Assembly: GCF_921293095.1 (NCBI RefSeq)
Contig: NC_060254.1
Location: forward strand, 58,264,069-58,328,068
Reading direction: 5' to 3'
Source of the DNA: Ischnura elegans
Taxonomy: Eukaryota > Arthropoda > Insecta > Odonata > Coenagrionidae
DNA length: 64,000 bases
The position numbers and the translations under genes were made by a program. This document shows, in pieces, positions 55,190 to 64,000 of the stretch (position 1 is the stretch's first letter; every line of letters begins with the position of its first letter). A model generated the notes under the pieces. That model was not told the origin of the DNA and ran no database searches. It saw only the letters and a list, made by a program, of their open reading frames with translations.

Positions 55190-56084
55190 TAGTGATGGGC
55201 AAAGTCGATCATTTTAGTGATTCAATCATTTTGACTCGAGTCACATAAGTGATTCAATCAATTGATTCAATCTCTATGATCGAAAAGACTCAAATGAATC
55301 AAGATCGAAAAGACTCAAAGGAGTCATGATTGAAAAGACTCAAAAGGAATCATGATCGAAAAGACTCAAAAGGAATCAAGATCGAAAAGACTCAATCAAT
55401 GGATGTAATAAATCACTTTGAATAATCGAATAAATACTGCCTCATCTGCGAAGGGCATTGGTAACGCTGATTGCTATCCATATTATCATTTCATATACTA
55501 TTTTTATTGTGAATTCCTAGATGAGTAAATTAGATTTCAAAAATGAAGGAAGTAGTGTCATGAAAATATTTGGGAAGGCAAAACTGCCAGTTTCTTAACA
55601 CTAATAAAATAATTTCTAACTACATATCTCAATATATAACACAAAATACACCACACACTATGCATGAATCTGATCTGCAGGATAGTTTTATGAACGGCAC
55701 AATAAAATGTAACCAACTTTAACTTCTACTTCTTAACGTTCTCCTACAGGAGTCATCTTAATATTTTCCTTTTACGTGTATTGGTGTTATTCATACTGAT
55801 AACTGCTGGAAAACGTTTAAGAAAAAGATTACACAAGTATTCAGTTCTTGATAACATAGTATTTAATTTTCTCACAACTATTTCTGCCCTGAGGAAAAGA
55901 GATCAAGCATCTATCGTTCCAAATTTTGAAACAAACCGGAAACCGAGATGATTGATATGAAACCGGAAGTCGGAGTGATTGATGATTGATGATCGACTTG
56001 TTTAACGAAATGAATCATGAGTCATTTGATTCACCTAGTGATTCAATCTTTTTGATCGAATCGTTCATGATCGACCCATCACTA
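55190..56084. mobile_element. hAT-like element E3 with 26-bp subterminal repeats
   Basis: Ends TAGTGATGGGCAAAGTCGAT / GATCGACCCATCACTA, perfect 8-bp duplication GTTGTTGT (55182-55189, 56085-56092). 55270-55395 is a tandem of GATCGAAAAGACTCAAAAGG-type units; the right side has TGATTGATGATCGA and GATTCA motifs. 895 bp, no transposase. Confidence 0.9.
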
Positions 56085-56159
56085 GTTGTTGTTCTTCGAA
56101 ATGCGCTATTATATCAGTATTCTAACTGTAAAATCAAGAAATTTTTTTATATCTGTTAA

Positions 56160-56240
56160 GATTTTAGGACCTTGTGGATCCACGACAATAAACGTTTATT
56201 ATTATCATTATTATTCTATATAATTATTATTAATATTATT
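56160..56240 (+). mobile_element. Possible LINE 3' tail
   Basis: CCACGACAATAAACGTTTAT followed by an imperfect ATT microsatellite resembles the ends at 27842 and 44000. No coding part next to it. Confidence 0.4.
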
Positions 56241-56289
56241 TATTTTCCCTCTTGCAATCTTGCAAGGTGTCTGCAGTGAACGGAACAAG

Positions 56290-56590
56290 TTAAGTTTCAC
56301 TGTGTTTTTTCCAGTTTTCCACAGATAGGAACCGTCGGACAATATGACAGGTGTCCACTGTCCAGGATGACTGATTTTTTTATTTTTCCTAAAATGCCTT
56401 CCATGTTTAGTTTTTTAATTGATGAAGCACTTCACACGGTGTAATTCCAGTTGTTGTTATGGCAATTGGGCATACATCCACCGATTGCATTTTCCATATG
56501 GCTTTAATCTCTGCAGCAAGTTCGGTATATTTATTGATTTTGGAGGAATGTGCTTTCTGTACATTGTGGTTTAACGGGAATCTTACGTCT
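56290..56590 (-). pseudogene. LINE C-terminal fragment
   Basis: The minus-strand frame 56590-56410 encodes DVRFPLNHNVQKAHSSKINK, ELAAEIKAIWKMQSVDVCPI, ITTTGITPCEVLHQLK. The pattern (NVQ...K..KY..LA.EI...W.....V.PI...TTG..P..L...L) is that of a common non-LTR retrotransposon C-terminus in insects. After a frameshift MEGILGKIKKSVILDS continues the family pattern. Confidence 0.65.
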
Positions 56591-56735
56591 ATGAGTTATT
56601 ATAATCATTTCATTTTATATTCATTAATGTAGCTAATGATAAAAAAATGATAAATTTTTGCTCATTGATTTAATATAAAGATTAGCGACCAATCACGGCT
56701 ATTTCTTTTCGAAATTCACTCTTTTCGCCGATATA

Positions 56736-57395
56736 GGGTGGTATCCTATAATTTTTTTATTGTCTAAATAGAAATTTTATTACTCCTGGAGTACGCAATT
56801 CACGCTTATAGATTTTTACTTGACGATATCTATTTTTCACTATTAAATGAAAAGGGAAAATTTACATGCGCACGAAAACGCGACGGCTAAGTATGAATGC
56901 TGGGAAAAGCCCGTGTGACGTCATTCTGGTTCCCGATGCCGCCGTTTGAGGTGACTTTGGGGCGAGGATATCACGCCGATGCGATGCAGGCTGCTAGCAG
57001 AAAGCAGAGTACCCTACCAGCAGGTAGCGCTTGCCTTAAATAAGGATTATTATTACCTTATCAAACGAAGGAAACTTTCCGACCTTAGGACAGTTTTAAT
57101 AGGTGATTATTAAGAGATGTTTCCCTGAGCTCAGTGCCTCATGCGTGCATTGTTAATCTCAAACGATGTAAAACTCCTATCTACTCGTATAGAAACTAGG
57201 TCCCTGTGACGTCACGTGGAGTGGCATCGCATGGCCGCCAATCTGGCCTTTTTCAAATGAGGTTAAAATTGACCATTAACATTCGTCTGAACTGGGATTT
57301 CTAAAACCAAATAATTTGTACATTTTGAATGCACTAATGGTGGGTAACGAATCGCAATCAATGCCTTTCGTTTTCTTTGATGAAGAAAACTACCC
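56736..57395 (+). mobile_element. Tc1/mariner-like non-autonomous element, copy 3
   Basis: 660 bp between TA dinucleotides; ends GGGTGGTATCC and CTACCC. Two perfect TGACGTCA octamers (56916-56923, 57207-57214) at the same places as in copy 2. Confidence 0.84.
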
Positions 57396-58700
57396 TATTG
57401 TGAGCCCACCAGGAAGGTCGAATTAAGTTTGAGAACGATAAGGAAGCAATAACGTGTGCGGGAATGTGATGACGACGTCGCCATTCATACTCCCATAGAC
57501 TTATTCGCTCGTAGGAGATGAATTGCGGACGCTTGTTCCAGTTTTGCAACACGAGTCAGCGATAGCGATTACGATTGGGCAGCGCAGTGACTCTCCCCTC
57601 TCCTATTCGGGGTCAGAGCCGCGCAGCCGAGCAACAATCCAAGATCGTCCGGAGGGCTCTGATTGGCCGATGAGACGGAGGCGAAAGTGCGTCACACAGT
57701 TGGAGAGATTAAAGAATGAACGCAAGGAAGATGTGCGTCGCCATTATTGGAGAAAAGGGAGAATGGAGTGGTTTTTGCGTCTCGTATGATGAAGAGGCGC
57801 TCTATCGCGACTGTATTCGACACTGAAATCACCGGTGGCAGCGCTGAAGGCGCAGACGTCAGTTTCCAACATGGCCGACGCATCGAGGATAGGGTTGTTA
57901 TGAAAACAATGGTGTAATGGGATTAATCGTCGGGTTACTGAGAAAAATAAAGAAGAAATTGTCCAGAAAGATTTTTCTTGGTTTAGTTGAGGTATTTTGA
58001 TAGCTAGGGACAATGGCAAATAGCACTAAAGACTCAGGGTGTAATAAATTTTAGCACAAATATTCGCTACATCTTCATGGAGATTACTCAAGGGGTTCCT
58101 AATGACCATAAATGCCAGACTCTGATAAAAAACTCTGTTTTAGCAGTAGAAAAGAAAAAGTGTGACTCGTTGGTTAGCTTAAAATCCGCAAACGTACAGA
58201 GCACCGTCACAGTAATGTAGCAATTGTAGCAATGAATGGCTACTAAAGGGCACTATAAATAAATATGATTACATAAAATTTATTACTTACGACGGTATGA
58301 TAGCTCAATACCAAAAAGATAGCAATATAAAAAAATAAATTCCCAACAATGCCAATGATTTGTCAACGTGGTATGTTTCCTACAGTTGGTATTCTCGGTA
58401 CTTTGTATCCTTGGACCTTCACCTCCGAATTCGGCCGATAGTTGGCGTCTCATCTATTTGGAATTTCGAATAGAGTTGGAAATATTGCTTCACGACATTG
58501 ACGACTCCTTCGCCGTCTGCGGAAACGTCAGTAATGAAAATCACTTGATTTCAATTTTACTTGTTCACGAGGGAGAACGATCTCCTATGACAATTAACGA
58601 ACTACCGTAACGGAAGAGACATCTAACGGCCATTGCCGCGTTAATGACCTCGGTTCTATTGGAAATTCGATGCTCATATTTTAAAACTCGGATGGTGATC
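57396..58700. other. No supported gene; GC-richer patch 57480-57900
   Basis: 57580-57680 has CCAAT-type and GC-rich strings, and AACATGGCCGACGC at about 57868 looks like a start or YY1/Pho site but is followed by a stop after ten codons. The 80-residue frame at 58368-58610 has no known motif. Confidence 0.4.
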
Positions 58701-58703
58701 TAT

Positions 58704-59035
58704 CTACATCTATACACTACCCAGCAAGCCGCCTAAAAGGCGTGTGGCAGGGGGTTTTAGGACGCCAGCTTTTTACACATACAAGGAAATGCCCTTAGGA
58801 AATTACGAATAGCGTTTATAAAAGTCCTTTATTGTTCGGGAGAAAAACGAATTCCCATATTTTTATCCGTTCGGAAAAATATCTCTCTTAATTTATCGCT
58901 TCTGTCGCACATGGAAATATAAATAAATATGATAATGACGGTAGTAGAAAAATTGTCTGCCGAGTAGGCATACCTCTTAACATTCTCGATGAGAATGCGT
59001 ATAAATACTACGTGATCATGAAATCCAAATTCCAA
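58704..59035 (-). mobile_element. Retroelement 3' fragment with conserved box
   Basis: The box (CTACATCTATACACTACCCA, GCAAGCCGCCTAAAAGGCGT, GTGGCAGGGGG) is at 58704-58760 and the minus-strand frame at 58829-59035 includes GIRFSPEQ. Part of this region matches 13365-13450. Family not identified. Confidence 0.55.
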
Positions 59036-59720
59036 GTTTTTTACTTCTCTGTGTACTATCCTTCCCGCCGGTAGGTCTGCTAATATTCGTGATTGTTATA
59101 TTCGTGCGTGGATGAATGAGCTGTTGAGGGAGTGACCGGGACGGGCGAGCCACGACGGATAGAGGGAGCAAAGAAAGAATGGAAACAAAGGAAGACGGCT
59201 GTGCGGCGTTTGTAGAAGCGAGATGGAAATAGACGATGGAGGAGGATCGGTTTGAGAATGGGCGCAGGTGTTAACTTTGGGGCCAGCCAGCCTGCGTCTA
59301 TTTCGGGCCACTACCCGACACCCTCACATGTACACGCCACACCAATATACATACAGAGAGAGAGTTACAGTTGGGTGTAAGTGGCCATAGAAATTGATTG
59401 CAATGAGTAGCGTTAGTAACACTATGACATATTCATGGATGAGTAAACATCAGTGCACTGTCAGTTAACTATTAAGGCCGGTTCAGAGAAAATAAAATAA
59501 ATAGATAAAAAAACACGTTTTTTCCAAAAACAGTGTAAAATGCCCCAAAAAGTAAAAAAATAAGCTTTTTGTCAATCGGAGAAATTTAGGGCGTATGCGG
59601 AAGTGCCAAAAATCAAGTTTACTAGATTTGTTTTTCTTGATGACGTAGGAATACCTATCACAAATTGTCATCTACCTTAAATGGAGGAGGTATCTAGTTC
59701 GCCGAGTTAAAATAAAATAA
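59036..59720. other. No recognised feature
   Basis: A GC-richer patch at 59050-59330 and a short AG run near 59357. 59510-59580 partly repeats the repeat H motif AAAAGTAAAAAAATAAGCTT. Confidence 0.4.
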
Positions 59721-59729
59721 AAAAATGGT

Positions 59730-59920
59730 AAAAATGAAATGCTTTTTCCGAAATCGATTTTGAATTCACTAAAAAGTAAAAAAAGTAAGCTTTTCATCTC
59801 TTGAAGAATAAAGTGTTGATGTTAATTATGTTTATTAGAAATTAGTATTGAAGAATCTGGTATGTTATTAAGGATTGGCAATCAATATTAATATCTAAAC
59901 TACAAAGAATGCTGCTTAAT
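59730..59920 (+). repeat. Dispersed repeat H, copy 2
   Basis: CACTAAAAAGTAAAAAAAGT, CTTTTCATCTCTTGAAGAAT and CAATATTAATATCTAAACTA parallel 54230-54385. Confidence 0.6.
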
Positions 59921-62149
59921 TAAGCAGCGTTTTTTAAAAAAGGTTTGTTTCAAGTTGAAGAATTTTATTTGTATTGAATGACTGTCGTAGGATAGGCCTA
60001 ACGTTTTCTGAGTGTAGCGGCCGGCGGTAGGTTAGGTACGTCTGGTGAATGTGAGTAGAAAAATATAATGATTTTGGTTGAGAAATCCTGGGAGATCTAA
60101 TTAAATCACTCAGAAAAGTGTACTTGAAATGGGTGCATTAATTATAGATTAACATTTTAAATTAGACTCGTGTGTGCTTGGCTTACTTACCTGTTCAATG
60201 TTTTTAATGTGCGATTCTTTGATGCTATCAATGCTATTAAGAGGAAGCGTATTTGGCGGTCTATCGACATTTGTGGTGAAGGATTAATCGCTCAAAACTT
60301 AAGATATCATCTTGAAATTTTCACTCTACATAAAGAAGACTCTGATCAACAATTGCTGGTATCTCAAATTTATTATTGGAGAGAGGGCATTGCATCCTAT
60401 TAATAAAGCATTTTATGAGAATTAGAGTTCTTTGCTCATAAGATGTTTCTAAATGTTTTTTTTTTCTTTTAAACTAGGTGGTGTTCGAAGATTGCATGCC
60501 CTGGAAGGACCTAGTCGTCAGTGCCTTCTTTCTACTAGAAGCTAAATCAAAAAGGTTAGAAATATATTGCTTTTATTAGTTACTAAGCAGGTGCTATTAA
60601 CACAAGTTATAAATGTAGAGTTAATTGGATAAAATGAAAAGCGTTGTTACGTGCGACTGCATATGGCTTTTCGCATTGATATTCCCAAGGGTTTACATGC
60701 ATGTAGCCTTTTAGGGCATTTCAGTTTGTCGCCCTTCGGTGTTTGTATATAATACTATCGCGAACCCTGGGTGGTACTACTTTGCTATGATATGAAACGA
60801 TGGGTCGATAATAGCATGGGAACTAATATAAATGCAAGGTTTGAAAACTCATTGAAAATAAGGATATCCCATCGTTATTAATTTGTTAACATATGAGGAT
60901 ATAAATGCATACGTTGGGTCGTTATTTTTTATCGCGTGTATCAGTATTTAGTTGCGCAAGGTGCCTAATGTTTCATTTAGAGAGAGCTGAGCAATGGCCG
61001 CTGTACGAGGCAGACGTTTATGGGTGAAGTCGTTCTTTACAAAAAAAAGTCTGTCTTGCCGTTCATTTATCACTCCTCTCAAAACAGAAGGTGAGAAGAC
61101 AAGGGGTGCAACTGATATTTTTCTCAACAGAGTCAGGTAAAGTTAATTGTTAGAAGGAATGCACAAAAACTTGGTTGCCAAGGGATACGAGTGAGTCTCT
61201 GTTCTCTGCTGGCATCCAGTGGAAAATCAAATGCACTACTAAATATCTAGTTCAATTCGTTTGTTTTCTATACTCAATTTGTTTACCTAACACTGCATGG
61301 GAAAAAGAAATCACTTGTACCCCTTGGCTTCTCAGCCACTCATATATGACGGAGTATCACCCCATTTTATTTTGTATTTAAATATATTTGAACAATAAAA
61401 TTTTAGATGACGAAGTGTCACTGTATTCCGCGGACGTGTCATCGCACAGGGTTTGTCGTAGTAATCAGGACTAAATCATTTTGTGTAAAGGAAAAAAAGA
61501 AATATTACGGGTTTCTTCGTTTTTTAAAGTAAATCACAATCGACGGTAACAAAAATTCGATGGATTAGCCCATCCATGTCGACCTCACCTCCGTGGATGA
61601 CCCAACATCAATGTATTGCAATCTCAATATTGGTACTCGTTTACGCTCGATGGGTGGAGGGGGGCTCTGTCCCCAGATCTTTCGCGAAAGGCGGCCTTTT
61701 CTGGTCTCTCTGCCAGTTCTTAAAATTTTTGTTTGCCGTTCGTACCATAAGGATCGTTTTTTTGTGATATCTAACGTACTTAAATTGATTTATGAGAATA
61801 ACAAAACATTTTTGGTTTCCAGAATTTCTGACTGTTGCAATACGTGGGCTAATGACTGCCACAACGATATTGGTACCATTTACAAGCTTCCCTGCGATTT
61901 TCAAATTCATCATTACCATGGATTTTTTTGACACCCAAATGCCCCCAAAAGTAGAGGAATAGGGGCAGTTGGCAACAATGTAGTAGATAGAAACTTTAGT
62001 GTTTAGAGTGTTTTTCCTAAGGTTTTAGACGACTAGGGGGTCGATTCTATGACTTTTTTTGCTCTATCTCGTCTCGTTCACCCCAAACATTTCTATGAAT
62101 GACTCATTCAGTGGTCGGAAGTGTATTTTATAGTATAGTGATTTTGCTG
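59921..62149. other. No supported gene
   Basis: Frames at 60170-60403, 61175-61381 and 61593-61931 have no recognisable domain or start and splice context. Confidence 0.4.
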
Positions 62150-62280
62150 CACTCAATGTTATCCCTATTCAATGCTAGTCCTTTTACCTCGCTTAGGCTT
62201 TTATTCTCCATATCCGTCTTGATTTTTCCAAGATAATTGTCCCTCGGTCTTCCTCTGGGGATTTTAAATCAGTTTTTCCT
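62150..62280 (-). pseudogene. LINE C-terminal fragment
   Basis: The minus strand encodes LKIPRGRPRDNYLGKIKTDM then LSEVKGLALNRDN, matching the GRPR...W...I..D......LA.nR tail of LINE polyproteins. Short and isolated. Confidence 0.5.
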
Positions 62281-62767
62281 TCCATTATATATTTAATTTA
62301 TTTTTCACACACAGCCGTGTCGCCAATTTACAGTGAATTTTTTTAAACAATAACGTCAATTAGACACAATACAATAACAATATAAAAACTAGCAATTAAT
62401 TAACCAGTAGGGAAATTAAAACATTCAATTGGCTGATAGATGGGACATAGCTTGAGCGGTGAATTTCTTGCATGACAGATAATAAGAATCGGTGGAAGTA
62501 GGGAGCGAATTTAGAAGGGAGGAGAGGCGATATAAAGGTGAGAATTGTTATGTTATATTATGTTTCCTACGTAACTGCTGTCTTATTACGCGGTCAATAC
62601 ACATACGCGGTTTTTTGGTGTACAGTGACCCATAATGGCCTTTCTTCTCCTACCTCTTCTATATCCCTCCTCGTTTCCCACCCTATTTGTTCATTTTATC
62701 TTCATCAACCTCCTCCAGCAACATATCACGAAGGCCTCTACTCTTTTATGATCATTTTCTCAATGAT
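62281..62767. other. No recognised feature
   Basis: Nothing identified. The 112-residue frame starting at 62538 runs into the LINE box. Confidence 0.4.
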
Positions 62768-63420
62768 CTACGTCTACATAATACCCTGCGAGCCACCTCT
62801 AGGGTGTATGGCAGGGGGTGACCAATCACCAACATGCAGCATGGAGGACCGCCTTATGCACACCGCACGGTCATAGAAATATTACGCATGCTAGCAAAAT
62901 TTACATGCATATTCATAAAAAAAACTTGCAAATAGTTTGCAATTCCTAGAGCAAATACATGAAAGGTTAGAACTATGGATAAAAACATGTAATGAGTCAT
63001 CCTAGCGAGTGACGCCATTAATCCTATTAATTGAGACACCATTCCTATCCTTAATAGTACGAGGGAATAATGACATTTTAAATCCCTCTGTTTTGCTGTA
63101 TATTTCTTTTATTTTCTTCTCATGATCACGTCTACCATAGCACGACGGTAAACGAAGGATATGATTCACGTCGTCTGAGAAAATATCTTCTTCGAATTTA
63201 CTAAGTAAATAAAGCCTATACTTCGATCTACGCTCCTGTAAAGATTCCCATCCTAACTCATGTAACTTACTGGAAACGCTGCACTTTTTGTCGTAGCAAC
63301 TCATCACAAGTCTGGCCGCCTTTCGCTGTATTCGATTAATTTCAGCTATCAGTCCTACTTCATAAGGGTCCAACACGCTAGCAGCACATTCGAAGTGAAG
63401 CCTCACTGGAGGCAGGTAGC
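62768..63420 (-). pseudogene. LINE 3' end (CR1/Jockey group) with conserved 3' box
   Basis: The minus-strand frame 63406-63002 encodes EINRIQRKAARLVMSCYDKK, SSKLHELGWESLQERRSKYR, DHEKKIKEIYSKTEGFKMSL, FPRTIKDRNGVSINRI. The AARLV...L..LGW..L..RR....L...FPRTI.dwN pattern is the C-terminus of LINE reverse transcriptase ORFs. The 3' UTR runs to the box CTACGTCTACATAATACCCT (62768), whose complement is the RNA 3' end. Frame open over 134 residues, 5' truncated. Older copy at 14893-15510. Confidence 0.85.
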
Positions 63421-63426
63421 TTAAGC

Positions 63427-63990
63427 ATGTTCCAAGCTTCTAAACTATGGAGTGTCACTTCCCTCACGAATGTTTTCACGTACTGTGACCTGTATCGTTC
63501 GTTATACCTCACCACCGGACAGTCAGATTCAATAAATCATTCATTGTTACTGCATGCCGCGAATGGAACAACATTGACCTACCACTACGTAAATCATCAT
63601 CACTCGCCTCCTTCAAAAAGGCACTACACGTAAAACTTCTTCGAGAACAACAGCAAGACATGTAACATCACGGGAACAGTACGAAAGATTCATCAATTAT
63701 CTCATCCGGCTTCATCTAATTTTCCTTTTCTTTACAGGTACTGGGTGAAATTTTCCATGTAATTCATTGTATTTGTATACTCAGGTTTACATTAGCTTTC
63801 TCAGTAGGTTTTCGCAGGTTTTTCACGCCCCCCTTCTTGTGTGGGCGTTTTCCTGCAGTGGGTTTTTTCCAATAAGGACGACAGTCAATATCCTTAGGTT
63901 TTTCCCACGTTCACTAACATCTTTTTACACTTGGTCAATAGTAACTTTGTTAAATTATAATGCTAATTGTTGATTGAAAATGGAACTTCT
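63427..63990 (+). pseudogene. LINE 3' end, opposite orientation
   Basis: The plus-strand frame near 63535-63671 encodes CREWNNIDLPLRKSSSLASF, KKALHVKLLREQQQDM, then stop: the standard WN.LP...R...S...FK.AL tail of a CR1/Jockey-group LINE. The 3' UTR holds the TTCTTGTGTGGGCGTTTTCC box (63835) shared with 43725. Frameshifts upstream; the window ends within the UTR. Confidence 0.75.
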
Positions 63991-64000
63991 ACTTATTTTT

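Noticed and set aside
57866-57900. ATGGCCGACGC as a gene start
   Set aside because: Stop after ten codons and no splice donor before it.

Overview
The window is non-coding, repeat-dominated DNA from an animal nuclear genome, almost certainly an arthropod. The evidence is the tRNA-Ala gene with a Pol III terminator, the insect-type retrotransposon families, and an LTR primer-binding site complementary to the middle of an initiator tRNA-Met, as in Drosophila copia. The species cannot be named from sequence alone. No intact host protein gene is visible. The only host-gene candidates are the tRNA-Ala gene (12156-12227) and a CpG-rich stretch at 31735-32350 that ends in a possible first coding exon.

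Layout. 1-2322 is the 3' part of a non-LTR retrotransposon with an open reverse transcriptase frame, ending in a hairpin and an A-rich tail. A 4.3 kb pyrimidine-rich minisatellite of 19-bp units (2323-6610) follows directly. 6840-8910 has a 316-bp duplication, a hAT MITE and a 235-bp satellite. 8911-24200 is mostly unannotatable AT-rich DNA with SINE, LINE and MITE islands, including a cluster of three PIF/Harbinger MITEs at 22.6-23.7 kb. 24.4-25.0 kb is a degenerate tandem repeat. 27-32 kb and 34-48 kb are dense in nested insertions: hAT, Tc1/mariner-like, piggyBac, Penelope-like, RTE-like LINE and tRNA-SINE. 52.5-53.1 kb holds a miniature copia-class LTR element. 53.5-57.4 kb has further hAT and mariner-like copies. 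58.7-64 kb is LINE debris.

How it works together. At least five DNA-transposon types are represented by copies with readable target-site duplications: ten 8-bp hAT duplications, TWA for PIF/Harbinger, TTAA for piggyBac, TA for mariner-like, and TCA for an unassigned MITE. None has a transposase frame here, so all depend on enzymes made elsewhere. Nested insertions give a relative order of events: MITE in SINE, hAT in LINE, LINE in LINE, Penelope element in an older repeat, and hAT in MITE. The most notable single item is the 0.6 kb copia-type miniature element with two LTRs of about 215 bp, a half-tRNA-iMet primer site and a polypurine tract, but only about 170 bp between the LTRs.
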